A stretch of 64,000 nucleotides of DNA from Myxococcales bacterium 68-20 (lineage in GTDB: Bacteria > Myxococcota_A > Polyangia > Polyangiales > Polyangiaceae): NCBI GenBank assembly GCA_001899635.1, contig MKVQ01000043.1:369962-433961 (forward strand), read 5' to 3'. Position numbers and translations under genes: made by a program. The notes beneath the pieces are model-generated. The model was not told the DNA's origin, made no database searches, and saw nothing but the letters and a program-made list of their open reading frames with translations. Within the stretch, counting starts at the first letter, position 1, and each line of letters opens with the position of its first letter. Positions 15,425 to 23,945 of this stretch are shown here, in pieces.

Positions 15425-17295
15425 TGGCCTCGGACGACGAAGAGAAGGCTCTGCAGTCAGCCGTATTGCAGAACGTCCAGAGCATCCTGCGCGCGCGTCG
15501 ACGCGCCGAGCGGGATCTGCTCCATGTGAAGGAAGCGCTCGAGGAGGAGACGCGCATCCTCGAGCTGCTCAACACGACCGGGGCGATGCTCGCCTCGAAG
15601 CTGGAGCTCCAGGTCGTCATCCAGGCGGTGACCGACGCCGCCACGCAGCTCAGCGGCGCCGAGTTCGGCGCGTTCTTCTACACGGCACGCGGTCCCGAGG
15701 CGGGCGTCTTCCCGCTCTACACGCTCTCGGGTGCCCCACGTGAGGCCTTCGAGGGCCTTGGTCATCCGGCCGAGACGCCCCTCTTCGCCCCGACATTCAA
15801 CGGCGAGCGCACCATCCGACTCGCGGACGTCCGCGCGGATCCGCGTTATGGACGGAAAGGCCCCCACTACGGGATGCCGCCCGGACACCTGCCCGTGCGC
15901 AGCTACCTCGCGGTGCCGGTCGTGGCGCGCTCGGGCGAGGTGCTCGGGGCGCTCCTCTTCGGTCACCGCGAGTGCGGGGTCTTCACCGAGCGCTCGGAGC
16001 GATTGATCGTGGGCATCGCCGCACAAGCCGCGATCGCGATCGACAACGCGCGCCTGTACGAGCAGGCCAAGCAGGCTGCCGAGGAGCGCGCCCGCCTGCT
16101 GGAGGCCGAGCGCGTCACGTGCACCGAGCTCGAGCGCGTGAGCCGGCTCAAGGACGAGTTCCTTGCGACGCTGTCGCACGAGCTTCGCACTCCGCTCAAC
16201 GCGGTCCTGGGGTGGTCCGAGCTCCTGCTCTCGCGGACGACCGTCGACGCCGACACGCGCCGCGGCCTCGAGACGATCGCTCGCAACGCGCGCTCTCAGA
16301 CGCAGCTCATCGAAGACCTGCTCGACATGAACCGCATCGTCTCGGGCAAGATCCGGCTCGACGTTCAGCCCGTCGAGCTCGTTCCGATCATCGAGGCCGC
16401 GCTCGAATCCATGGGGCCGTCCGCGGCCGCCAAATCGATCGCGATCAAGAAGACGATGGCTCCGGACGCCAGCCCCATGATCGGCGATCCGAATCGCCTC
16501 CAGCAGATCGTCTGGAACCTCCTCAGCAACGCGGTGAAGTTCACACCGAAGGGCGGCTCGATCGACGTGACGTTGAGGCGTGTGGGCTCGCACGTGGAGA
16601 TCTCCATCCAGGACACTGGGATGGGCATCGCTCCCGAGTTCTTGCCACACCTCTTCGAGCGCTTTCGCCAGGCCGACTCGTCGCTGACGCGACGGTTCGG
16701 GGGCCTCGGGATCGGCTTGTCGATCGTGAAGCACCTCGTCGAGCTCCATGGCGGCAGCATCACGGCCGAGAGTCGCGGCTCGGGGAAAGGCGCGACGTTC
16801 GTGGTCAGCCTTCCTCTGCGCGCCGTCCGCGAGGTCGACGGTCCAGGTGAGCCTTCGCCCGCCAACCACGGCCCCGAGCGACGAGCACCGGACGTCTCAC
16901 TCCAGGGCATCAAGGTGCTCGTGGTCGACGACGAGCACGACGCACTGGACCTCCTGAAGGTCGTTCTCACCGGTGCGTCGGCGGAGGTGGTGATCGCCTC
17001 CTCCGCCGACGAGGGCGTCGCTCTCCTGAAGGACTCGCACCCGGACGTGATCGTCAGCGACATCGGGATGCCCGATCGTGACGGCTACGAGTTCATCCGG
17101 CAGGTACGTGGTCTGACCTCCGCCGGCGGCGGCAAGACCCCGGCGATCGCGCTGACGGCATTCGCCCGCTCGGAGGACCGGACGAGAGCGATGCTCGCGG
17201 GGTACCAGGTCCACGTGTCGAAGCCGATCGAGCCGCGCGAGCTGGTCGCGACGGTGAAGAGCCTCGCGGAGAGCCGCGTCGATCGCGGCGGCTGA
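15424..17295 (+). CDS. Hybrid sensor histidine kinase: GAF, HisKA, HATPase and receiver
   Basis: A 623-residue cytosolic two-component protein. The order is an N-terminal coiled coil (about 20-50), a GAF domain (about 55-210), a HisKA helix pair with SHELRTPLN (His252), HATPase_c with an N box (IVWNLLSNAVKF), DTGMGIAPEF, RFGGLGIGLSIV and SGKGATFVVSLP. A C-terminal receiver (about 495-620) has acidic D502/D503, phospho-acceptor D546 (VSDIGMP), a conserved Thr and Lys600. All key residues are present. No membrane span is seen, so the GAF domain would sense an internal ligand. It overlaps the stop of the MetE-like gene and ends 4 bases before a convergent gene. Confidence 0.92.
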   Translation: MASDDEEKALQSAVLQNVQSILRARRRAERDLLHVKEALEEETRILELLNTTGAMLASKLELQVVIQAVTDAATQLSGAEFGAFFYTARGPEAGVFPLYTLSGAPREAFEGLGHPAETPLFAPTFNGERTIRLADVRADPRYGRKGPHYGMPPGHLPVRSYLAVPVVARSGEVLGALLFGHRECGVFTERSERLIVGIAAQAAIAIDNARLYEQAKQAAEERARLLEAERVTCTELERVSRLKDEFLATLSHELRTPLNAVLGWSELLLSRTTVDADTRRGLETIARNARSQTQLIEDLLDMNRIVSGKIRLDVQPVELVPIIEAALESMGPSAAAKSIAIKKTMAPDASPMIGDPNRLQQIVWNLLSNAVKFTPKGGSIDVTLRRVGSHVEISIQDTGMGIAPEFLPHLFERFRQADSSLTRRFGGLGIGLSIVKHLVELHGGSITAESRGSGKGATFVVSLPLRAVREVDGPGEPSPANHGPERRAPDVSLQGIKVLVVDDEHDALDLLKVVLTGASAEVVIASSADEGVALLKDSHPDVIVSDIGMPDRDGYEFIRQVRGLTSAGGGKTPAIALTAFARSEDRTRAMLAGYQVHVSKPIEPRELVATVKSLAESRVDRGG

Positions 17296-17299
17296 CGGC

Positions 17300-18679
17300 T
17301 CAGCGCGGCGAAGGCAACACCCACGGCGTCCCGCCGAAGCGCACGGGCTCGGCGGCGAGATCGACGGTCGGATCGACGAGGCGTACCGGCGGCCGGCCGT
17401 TGAGCGTCACGACGACGTCGGCGGTCACGCGCGGGCGCGGCTCTCCGCGCTGCTCGGCGTCGTCGGCGATCATCCGGGCGAAGGCGCGGATCATGTCGGG
17501 CTGGGTCGACATCATCTTCACCTGGAACGGCGTGAGGAACGCGCGGGCGCGGACCTCGCGCGACGCCCCCGTCCGCGGATCGGTCGCGGTGAGCTCCGCC
17601 GAGCCGGCCTTCTCGATCAGCATCACCCGCCAGGAGAACCGGTAACCGTCCTCCGTCCAGAGGACGTCGCCGGGGTAGAGGTGACTGCGCAGCGGATAGA
17701 GTACGTGGAAGACGGCCCACACGAGGGCGAGCGCGAAGGACCACCTCGGCATCCGCGCCGGACGCGCCGCGCGCTCCTCGTCGGCGGAGCCGATCCAGTG
17801 GGCCGGGAGGAGACGCCGCGGCCATGACGGCTCGAAGAAGACGAGCGTGAGCGCGATCATCACCCACGGGAACATCCCGATCTGGAAGAGGCGAGCGGTG
17901 ACCACGTGGAAGAACACGACGCACGCGTAGCCGAACGGGCGCGTACGGCGTGACGGGAGGAGGAACGCGATCGAGAGGTCGAACGCGGCGCCGACCCAGC
18001 TCATCACGTACGCGGTCTCGGGCCATCGGAGGATCGGTCCGAGCAGCGGGAAGTCGCCGTTCGCTGCGAGCCAGATCCGGAGCGGCATCGCGTGGAGGAG
18101 CCAGTCGGTCTCGAGCTTCCCCACGCCGCCGTAGAAATAGACGAGCCCGATCTGGAAGCGGACGAGCCAGAGCACCCACGCGGGAACGCTCGCGGAAACA
18201 TCCGAACGCCGGCGATCGATCGAGAGCGCCGTACCGAGCGGCAGCACCGTCGCGAGCCCGAGCAGGAGGCTCACCAGGTAGTAGTGATTGAGGTAGTTCG
18301 TCTTGTCGCACGCGTGCGCGTACGTGAAGAGCAGGCACGCGAGGCCCGCGCTCATGCGCGTGCGGAAGCCCACGGCGAGGCTCGCGGATGCTACCGCGAG
18401 CGCTGCGTAGACGAAGTACATCCCCTGCCCCGGCAGCGGCCGGACGAGCTCGAGCCCCTCGTAGGCGAAGAAGTGCGTCGGGACGACGAACGCGTCGTGG
18501 ATCCCGCCCTTCGCCCAGAAGCGGACGACAGCGGCGACGACGAGCGCGCCGAGCAGAAAGCGAAATACGCCGAGCGACGCCGCGTCGACCGGTGCCCACG
18601 CACGCGCAACGAAGCGCTTCGAGAACGACGGGGCCTCGTCCAGAGCGGCCGGCGCGAGCGACGGGGCCGCCGCGGCCAT
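17300..18679 (-). CDS. HTTM-domain integral membrane protein
   Basis: A 459-residue protein with about six to eight hydrophobic spans (for example FRFLLGALVVAAVV, FVYAALAVASASLAV, YYLVSLLLGLATVLPLG, WVLWLVRFQIGLVYFY). The CDKTNYLNHYYLVSLLLG block and QIGLVYFYGGVGKLETDWL are hallmarks of the HTTM (horizontally transferred transmembrane) family, related to vitamin K-dependent gamma-carboxylase. The C-terminal third is soluble. Its start codon directly follows the imelysin stop codon, so it is the last gene of the imelysin operon. HTTM proteins are seen in imelysin operons of several phyla, which suggests a role in iron handling. Its activity is not known. Confidence 0.85.
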   Translation of the reverse strand: MAAAAPSLAPAALDEAPSFSKRFVARAWAPVDAASLGVFRFLLGALVVAAVVRFWAKGGIHDAFVVPTHFFAYEGLELVRPLPGQGMYFVYAALAVASASLAVGFRTRMSAGLACLLFTYAHACDKTNYLNHYYLVSLLLGLATVLPLGTALSIDRRRSDVSASVPAWVLWLVRFQIGLVYFYGGVGKLETDWLLHAMPLRIWLAANGDFPLLGPILRWPETAYVMSWVGAAFDLSIAFLLPSRRTRPFGYACVVFFHVVTARLFQIGMFPWVMIALTLVFFEPSWPRRLLPAHWIGSADEERAARPARMPRWSFALALVWAVFHVLYPLRSHLYPGDVLWTEDGYRFSWRVMLIEKAGSAELTATDPRTGASREVRARAFLTPFQVKMMSTQPDMIRAFARMIADDAEQRGEPRPRVTADVVVTLNGRPPVRLVDPTVDLAAEPVRFGGTPWVLPSPR

Positions 18680-19831
18680 TCAGTCTCCGTCCGTGACGTT
18701 GAACCCGACGCTCGTGCCGAGCGCGCCCGCGACCTCACTCGTGAGGCACCGCTTCACCTCCCGAACGGCGGCGTGCGCGGCGACGACGGAATCGCGTCGC
18801 TCGACGACGGCGGTACGGAGCGGACCGGGGATCGCGCGCACCGCCTCCTTCGCCTTGGCGAGATCGGAGCGCATGCGCGTGTCGGTGCTCGGGCTGCGCT
18901 CGGCGACGGCGTCGGCGAGCGGCAACCCGGCGGCGTCGCCTCGACGGCCGAAGTACACCATCTCGATCCCGTCGAGGACGGCGAGGATGTCCTCGATCGA
19001 GGCGTCGCTCCGCGGTGACTCGATGAGCGCGGGAGCGGGCACCGCAGGGGTCTTGTCGATGCCGAGGGGCTTGGCGAGACGGACGGCGATGAGCACCTCG
19101 GCGGCAGCGATGAGCGCGTTCACCACGGCATCCACGCCCTGACGCTCCGACGTGTAGACGGAGCTGCCTCGCCCGGCGCGAGCAAGCTGATCGCCGTATG
19201 CGGTCGGCCCCTGCGTCCAGGCCGCGAGCACCGCGTCGATCTTCGTCCGGAGATCGCTGGCGAGGAGCTTCGCGAGGGCACCGCGCCGGCGCTCGTTCGT
19301 CTGGAAGGCCTCGAGGATCGTGGCGTCGTCCTTCGACGGATCGAAGAGCAACACCTCGAGCCCGCCGAAGCCGCGCTGGTTCGCGCCCAGCTTCGCGACG
19401 TCTTCGGCGACGAGCGGCGCCGTACCGGCGACGAGCGCCTCGACCTTCGCGACGTCGGCGGCGGAGTCGATCACACCGCCGGTGAGCGCGAGGTCGTCGG
19501 CCGGACCGAAGAGGAAGCCGTCGGTCACCTTCCACGCAGCGCGAGCCTTCTTCCACGCAGCACGCGCAGCCGAGAGCGACTCGGCGGAGGGAGCGTCCGA
19601 GAGCGGTGCAACCGCTTCGTCGAGCGCCTTCGCCTGGAGCGCCGCCTCCGTGTATGCCGGCACGATCACGACCGCTACGATCTCAGCGAGGATCTTTCCG
19701 CGATCGGGCGGGTCGACTCCCTCGCGACGGCACGCAGCGACGGCGCCCGATCCGAGCCCGAGCGCACCGAAGGCCGAGACGAGCGAGGCGAACGAGATCA
19801 AAGCATCACGACGACCGAGCATGCGGGACAT
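18680..19831 (-). CDS. Imelysin-family lipoprotein (second imelysin of the operon), altered metal motif
   Basis: A 383-residue imelysin (peptidase M75/EfeO-like) helical protein. The N-terminus GRRDALISFASLVSAFGALG resembles a twin-arginine signal and ends in a lipobox AVAAC (Cys34). The usual GxHxxE motif appears as GFGGLE at 154-159, so the metal-binding His is Gly; Glu is kept. Imelysins are periplasmic iron-regulated proteins without protease activity in characterised cases. Its ATG overlaps the stop of the upstream di-heme gene (TGATG). A frame extending to 21235 is only the shadow of that gene. Confidence 0.85.
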   Translation of the reverse strand: MSRMLGRRDALISFASLVSAFGALGLGSGAVAACRREGVDPPDRGKILAEIVAVVIVPAYTEAALQAKALDEAVAPLSDAPSAESLSAARAAWKKARAAWKVTDGFLFGPADDLALTGGVIDSAADVAKVEALVAGTAPLVAEDVAKLGANQRGFGGLEVLLFDPSKDDATILEAFQTNERRRGALAKLLASDLRTKIDAVLAAWTQGPTAYGDQLARAGRGSSVYTSERQGVDAVVNALIAAAEVLIAVRLAKPLGIDKTPAVPAPALIESPRSDASIEDILAVLDGIEMVYFGRRGDAAGLPLADAVAERSPSTDTRMRSDLAKAKEAVRAIPGPLRTAVVERRDSVVAAHAAVREVKRCLTSEVAGALGTSVGFNVTDGD

Positions 19832-21273
19832 CAGAGGGACTCCAAGAAGGCGATGAGCGCATCGCGATCGGCCTTCGGCATCGCGACGAAGAGCTCGCGC
19901 GATCGCGCGGCCTCTCCGCCGTGCCAGAGGATGGCCTCGGCGAACCCGCGCGCCCTGCCGTCGTGCAAGAAGTAGGAGTGGCGGTTCACCTTTTGGACGA
20001 GACCGATACCCCAGAGCGGAGGCGTCCGCCACTCGGTGCCGGACGCCTCGAAGTCGGGTCGACCGTCGGCGAGCTCCGGCCCCATGTCGTGCAGGAGCAG
20101 ATCGGTGAACGGGTGGATGAGCTGTCGCGAGAGCTCCGGGAACTCGGCAACGGTCCCGGTCTCGAGCGTCGGGACATGGCAGCCCGCGCAGCGCGCGGTC
20201 TCGAAGAGCCTGCGGCCACGGCGGACTTCGGGCGCCTCGACGTTGCGCCGTCCCGGAACCGCGAGCGTCTGCGTGTAGTAGGTGACCTGGTCGAAGAGGA
20301 CGTCGCGCAGCTGCGGCGTCGGTCCCGTCGGCGCTGCGAGGCACTTCTCCTGGCTCGGCGTGCACGCCTCGTCCGGGAACATCTGCGACGTGATCCCCAT
20401 GTCGCCGGCGAACGCCGCGGCGTTCTGCTGGCGGAGGTTCGGCTGGTTCGCCTTCCACCCGAAGCGCCCGAGCACGTGCGTGCGCCGCTCGACGTCCCAG
20501 ACGCGATTCGGACGTCCCGAGATCCCGTCTCCATCGCGGTCGTCGGGGTCGGCGAGACCGAGGATCGTCTCCTCCGGCACCGCCTCGAGCAGCCCGAGGC
20601 CTACGAGGAAGGGCGCGGTGCGAGGCGAGAGCTGCACCTCGGGGTGGAGCGGGCCGTAGCCGAGCTTTTCGATCGTGTACGAAGGCCGCCGGAGCGAGTA
20701 CGACGTGCCGTCGGCGAACTGACCGGGCACCTCGACGTACGCGATGCGGGTGAGGCCCTCGGCGGGGACACCGAGGATCCCGTTCTCCTGGAGCTGGTCG
20801 CCGTACGCCGGCTCGGGCATCGGCCCGCCCTCCGCTGTGCGACCAGGCACACTGAGACGCACGAGCATCGAGAGCAGCGCCTCGTTCGGCTCCTCCGGCG
20901 GACGCCCGCGCCCGTCCTTGAAGTGGCAGGCCGAGCAGTTCGCCGCGTTGAAGAGCGGGCCGAGGCCGTCGAAGTCCGCGACCGACGCCGGCGCCGTCAC
21001 CCAGCCCCGATTGAAGATCGCGTTGCCGAGGAAGAAGTCGTCGCGACGGCTGCCGTGCAGGTTCGCGAGCGGCCGCGCGAACGCGTCTCGGGTCGTATCG
21101 AAGACGGTCGCATCGCCGCCGGAGCGGGCATCGTCGATCGGCAGCACGTCGGTATCGGGATCGACGCAGGCTGCTCCGAGCGCGGCAGTGAGCACGACGG
21201 CGAAGAGAGCGAGCCCCCCCGGGCGGAGCGCACACCCCGCACGACGACCCCTTGCGTTCTTCTGCGCTTCCAC
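19831..21273 (-). CDS. Di-heme oxidoreductase-like c-type cytochrome lipoprotein (DUF1111/DHOR)
   Basis: A 480-residue exported protein. A signal peptide ends in a lipobox (LGAAC, Cys36). Two c-type heme motifs are present: CSACH (about 113-117) and CAGCH (about 362-366). Other family blocks are FFLGNAIFNRGWV, GPLFNAANCSACH, DPDDRDGDGISGR, GRFGWKANQPNLRQQNAAAF and HPFTDLLLHDMGPELADG. DUF1111 proteins are periplasmic di-heme enzymes, found between two imelysins in iron-regulated operons and thought to act on iron redox state. I chose GTG at 21273, which has GGAAGAG just upstream and gives a proper signal peptide; a GTG at 21327 would add 18 residues. Confidence 0.88.
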   Translation of the reverse strand: MEAQKNARGRRAGCALRPGGLALFAVVLTAALGAACVDPDTDVLPIDDARSGGDATVFDTTRDAFARPLANLHGSRRDDFFLGNAIFNRGWVTAPASVADFDGLGPLFNAANCSACHFKDGRGRPPEEPNEALLSMLVRLSVPGRTAEGGPMPEPAYGDQLQENGILGVPAEGLTRIAYVEVPGQFADGTSYSLRRPSYTIEKLGYGPLHPEVQLSPRTAPFLVGLGLLEAVPEETILGLADPDDRDGDGISGRPNRVWDVERRTHVLGRFGWKANQPNLRQQNAAAFAGDMGITSQMFPDEACTPSQEKCLAAPTGPTPQLRDVLFDQVTYYTQTLAVPGRRNVEAPEVRRGRRLFETARCAGCHVPTLETGTVAEFPELSRQLIHPFTDLLLHDMGPELADGRPDFEASGTEWRTPPLWGIGLVQKVNRHSYFLHDGRARGFAEAILWHGGEAARSRELFVAMPKADRDALIAFLESL

Positions 21274-21341
21274 GTGCTCTTCCGCCTCTCTCTGCCGCCT
21301 GCGCCGTTCGATATCACGTGCCGCCACGAGGGCGACGCCGC

Positions 21342-22562
21342 TCAGAGCGTCTCGCTCGGCTCCTCGAGCTTGAACTCGACGCCGAGCTTCTGACCGATCT
21401 GGATGATCGTCGGAGCGGTCTTCCTGATCGCCTGGATCGCCTTGAGCACGTTGTCTCGCTCGGGCGTCCCGTCCGCGGCGTCGATCGCGAAGTCGAAGGG
21501 CACCGCCTGCAGCGCATTCACCGCCGCGAGCGCCGCATCGAGCTCGCTCTTCATCTGCGCGTCGAGCGCCGGGTCGACGGCCTTGACGAGCTCGTCGAGG
21601 CCGGGGCCGTCCGTGGAGCCGTACTTTCCGAGGTAGACGTTCTGGATCCCGACGAAGTTGCCGAGGATGTCCGCGTTCGTCGTGTCGCTGAAACAGGAGT
21701 GCTCGTCCTCCTGTCCGCGGTTCTTGTAGGCGACGGTCATGCGCTCGCCGGAGAGCTCGGCGTTTGCCATCGAGCCCATCCCCGTGAGCATCTTCGTCAC
21801 GGCATCCTTCGGATCGGCGACGAACGTCTTGGCGTAGTTGTCCTTGCCGGGCTCCCAGGCGGCGGCGACCTGCTCGAGGTCCTCGACGAGGATCTCGGCC
21901 ACGAGCTTCAGATACTGCCCACGGCGCTCCTGGTTCTTCGCGGTGCCGCCGCTCGTGACGTAGTCGGTGAAGGGGCGCTGGCCGGCGGTCTTCAGCTTCG
22001 GGTCCTCGTCGTCCTGGCCCCAGAGCAGGAACTCGATCGCGTGGTAGCCGGTCGAGATGTTCTTCTCGCCGCCCTTCTCGTTCTCACCGCGAATCACGTC
22101 CTTCGTGAGGTCCGCGACGAGCTCGGGGTGATTGATGATGCCGGCGTCCTCGTCGTCGCGCGTGTAGTCGATGAAGTTCTCGTCGAGCGGCCACGCGTTG
22201 ATCGCACCTTCGGGCCCGGTCTCCTCGTCGTCGATCGGCCCGCCGTAGAAGCGGTAGACCTCGCTCGGGCCGTACGGGAGCCGCGCCGCGACCCAGGCGT
22301 CCTTTGCCGCCTGCTGCGTCGCCGCCGAGGGGGTGGCAACGAACGCATCGACCGCCGTCTTCAGCGCGCGCGCCTTGTCGAGGATCTCGGAGTAGTTCGC
22401 GTGGACGTTCTTCGCGTACTGCTCCGCGACGGGGGACGCATTCGCGAGGGGGTCGGCCTTGGTACCGGTCCCGCCCTCATTGGTGTCGTCGCTGCACGCT
22501 CCGAGGAGGACGAGCGAGAGGACCGAGACCGAAAGCGTCGAGCGGAAGAGAGTGCGGGACAT
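21342..22562 (-). CDS. Imelysin-family iron-regulated lipoprotein (IrpA-like)
   Basis: A 406-residue lipoprotein and first gene of the operon. The signal peptide ends in VLLGAC (Cys23), followed by a short acidic linker. The fold markers are AAKDAWVAARLPYGPSEVYRF, the intact metal motif GYHAIE (His174, Glu177) in ISTGYHAIEFLLWGQD, and NILGNFVGIQNVYLG. It belongs to the imelysin/IrpA group, linked to iron uptake or handling in the periplasm. AAGGAG lies 8 bases before the ATG. A Fur-type box at 22598-22612 sits 36-50 bases upstream, which predicts repression when iron is plentiful. Confidence 0.92.
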   Translation of the reverse strand: MSRTLFRSTLSVSVLSLVLLGACSDDTNEGGTGTKADPLANASPVAEQYAKNVHANYSEILDKARALKTAVDAFVATPSAATQQAAKDAWVAARLPYGPSEVYRFYGGPIDDEETGPEGAINAWPLDENFIDYTRDDEDAGIINHPELVADLTKDVIRGENEKGGEKNISTGYHAIEFLLWGQDDEDPKLKTAGQRPFTDYVTSGGTAKNQERRGQYLKLVAEILVEDLEQVAAAWEPGKDNYAKTFVADPKDAVTKMLTGMGSMANAELSGERMTVAYKNRGQEDEHSCFSDTTNADILGNFVGIQNVYLGKYGSTDGPGLDELVKAVDPALDAQMKSELDAALAAVNALQAVPFDFAIDAADGTPERDNVLKAIQAIRKTAPTIIQIGQKLGVEFKLEEPSETL

Positions 22563-22597
22563 TCAAAGACTCCTTTGAGGACTGGCCATATAGCAGA

Positions 22598-22612
22598 TGA
22601 AAGTCATTTTCA
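22598..22612 (-). promoter_or_regulatory. Fur-type box at the imelysin operon promoter
   Basis: On the minus strand the site reads TGAAAATGACTTTCA, a 7-1-7 imperfect palindrome of the Fur class. Two close variants occur at 23127 and 23916, each at another promoter of the same island. It lies 36-50 bases upstream of the first imelysin ATG. Confidence 0.75.
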
Positions 22613-22689
22613 ACAATCGCCCGCCGGCACGGGGCGTGTCTCCGACGACGCGTTGCGGGTGAGGTGAGACGAGGCGACGAAACGAACGA

Positions 22690-23091
22690 TCACGACGGGC
22701 TCGTCTCCGAGCCGGCAGCCGCGACGAGCCGGTCGACGAGGTGGTGCCGTATCCAGGTCACCGCCTCGGCGCTCGGAAGCGTCACGTCATGCTCGCTCCG
22801 CAGCACGGCCGAGAGCTCCTGGTACGTCGCGCACCGCGCCTTCCATCCACGCGATGGGAACGCCTCGAACTTCCCGGCGGTGAGCCGTGACGGTGTGAGG
22901 ATCGAGATCTGCGCGATCGGGTGCCAGAGCTGCACGTGCCAGAGCCCGCGCGGCACGAAGAACTCGAAGGCGCTGCCCGTAGAGACACGGACCTCCCATC
23001 CTCCGAGAAGGATCACGGCCTCGCGATCGCACGGATCGTGGGGCACCGGCGGTCGCGAGGGAGCGGGCGGATCGGCGAGCGGAGCGAGCAT
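22690..23091 (-). CDS. Hypothetical protein in the iron island, 133 aa
   Basis: A 133-residue soluble protein I do not recognise. It starts MLAPLADPPAPSRPPVPHDP, then has a beta-rich core (REAVILLGGWEVRVSTGSAFEF..VPRGLWHVQLWHPIAQISIL) and a helical end (TYQELSAVLRSEHDVTLPSAEAVTWIRHHLVDRL). No signal peptide or Cys cluster is seen. Earlier in-frame codons run into the divergent gene's promoter and are rejected. The Fur-type box at 23127-23141 lies 36-50 bases upstream, so this gene and the divergent 74-residue gene probably share iron control. A GTG immediately precedes the ATG. Confidence 0.6.
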   Translation of the reverse strand: MLAPLADPPAPSRPPVPHDPCDREAVILLGGWEVRVSTGSAFEFFVPRGLWHVQLWHPIAQISILTPSRLTAGKFEAFPSRGWKARCATYQELSAVLRSEHDVTLPSAEAVTWIRHHLVDRLVAAAGSETSPS

Positions 23092-23126
23092 CACGGCTTG
23101 ACAGGACCTCCTCCCTCCTGTCTTAT

Positions 23127-23141
23127 TGAAAACGACTTTCA
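23127..23141. promoter_or_regulatory. Fur-type box between two divergent small genes
   Basis: TGAAAACGACTTTCA, within TTGAAAACGACTTTCAA, whose ends form a perfect TTGAAA/TTTCAA inverted repeat. It differs by one base from the box at 22598. It lies 19 bases before the ATG at 23161 and 36 bases before the divergent ATG at 23091, so bound Fur would cover both transcription start regions. Confidence 0.75.
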
Positions 23142-23160
23142 ATATCAAGAGAGGTTCGTC

Positions 23161-23385
23161 ATGAATGACTCCTGCCGCCCGCAGAAAGCGCTGCTCGCCG
23201 AAGGTCCCTTCTGCAAGGTCGAGGCTTGCGACTGCGGGACGATGCACGTCTCCCTCGGTCCGATCACGCTTCGACTGCGCGCCGACGTCGTCGAGAGCAT
23301 CTGGGGCACGCTCGGTGAAGCGCTCGTGCGGTTCGGACGTGCGTCGCGACGGCGGAGCCAGCTCGAGCGGGAGCGCCTCTCGTGA
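23161..23385 (+). CDS. Small Cys-containing protein of the iron island, 74 aa
   Basis: A 74-residue cytosolic protein. It starts MNDSCRPQKALLAEGPFC and continues KVEACDCGTMHVSLGPITLR, then a helix (ADVVESIWGTLGEALVRFGR) and a basic tail. The C-x4-CDCG cluster followed by a HVSLGPITLRL strand recalls small conserved proteins found near iron and hemerythrin genes in other proteobacteria; I have no name for the family. The Cys residues could bind a metal or iron-sulfur cluster. AGAGAGG lies 6 bases before the ATG, a strong ribosome binding site, and the Fur-type box is directly upstream. Confidence 0.7.
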   Translation: MNDSCRPQKALLAEGPFCKVEACDCGTMHVSLGPITLRLRADVVESIWGTLGEALVRFGRASRRRSQLERERLS

Positions 23386-23457
23386 CGCTCCGGCGGCGTG
23401 GCTCGCGCCGCTTGCGCGTCGGGCCCCTCGACGGCGGATCGTGAGCGAGGCGGCGTG

Positions 23458-23820
23458 ATGAAGCGCGGCGGGCGATCCAGAGCGTGGCTCGAGGTCCACG
23501 ATCGACGGCGGCTCGGAGAGCGTCGCAGCTCGAGCGCACGCACGACGCGTTCGCACGAGCGCCCGCCCGCGCCACGCACCCAACGACGTTCGGGGACGTT
23601 CATCGTCCCCGTGCACGCGCTGGATGGGCCGAGGCGCGCCGGGCCGTCGGAGGAGATCCTGCTGGTGAGCGCAGGGGGGATCGGGCTCGTCGTGTTCCCG
23701 CTCGCGGGCGCCGCACTCCTCGGGCACGTCCTCCCGCCGCTCGGCTTCCTGGTCCTCGCGACGATCGCAGCGGCGCTCGTCTTCGGCTCCGTCACGAGGC
23801 TCGAACCGCCGGCGGCCTGA
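23458..23820 (+). CDS. Hypothetical small membrane protein, 120 aa
   Basis: A 120-residue protein with a basic, disordered N-terminal half (Arg/Ser/Pro-rich, about 1-45) and two hydrophobic spans near the end (EEILLVSAGGIGLVVFPLAG and ALLGHVLPPLGFLVLATIAA). The GAGG near 23448 supports the ATG at 23458. It follows the 74-residue Cys protein by 72 bases and precedes the hemerythrin gene, so it may belong to the iron island. I do not recognise it. The Arg-rich half is poorly supported as coding, so the start could be later. Confidence 0.45.
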   Translation: MKRGGRSRAWLEVHDRRRLGERRSSSARTTRSHERPPAPRTQRRSGTFIVPVHALDGPRRAGPSEEILLVSAGGIGLVVFPLAGAALLGHVLPPLGFLVLATIAAALVFGSVTRLEPPAA

Positions 23821-23915
23821 TCGCAGGCCCCCCACGACGAACGCACCTGGGGCCCGACCGCGCCGGCGGCCTGGAAGTCCGCGGGTCGACAGCAATCGCA
23901 GCTGCACTCTTGACC

Positions 23916-23930
23916 CGAAATTGACTTTCA
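23916..23930 (+). promoter_or_regulatory. Fur-type box upstream of the hemerythrin gene
   Basis: CGAAATTGACTTTCA, followed by ATATC exactly as at the 23127 site. Its right half, GACTTTCA, is identical in all three boxes. It lies 15 bases before the GTG start at 23946, so it would overlap the promoter or transcript start. Confidence 0.65.
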
Positions 23931-23945
23931 ATATCATGGCTAAAC

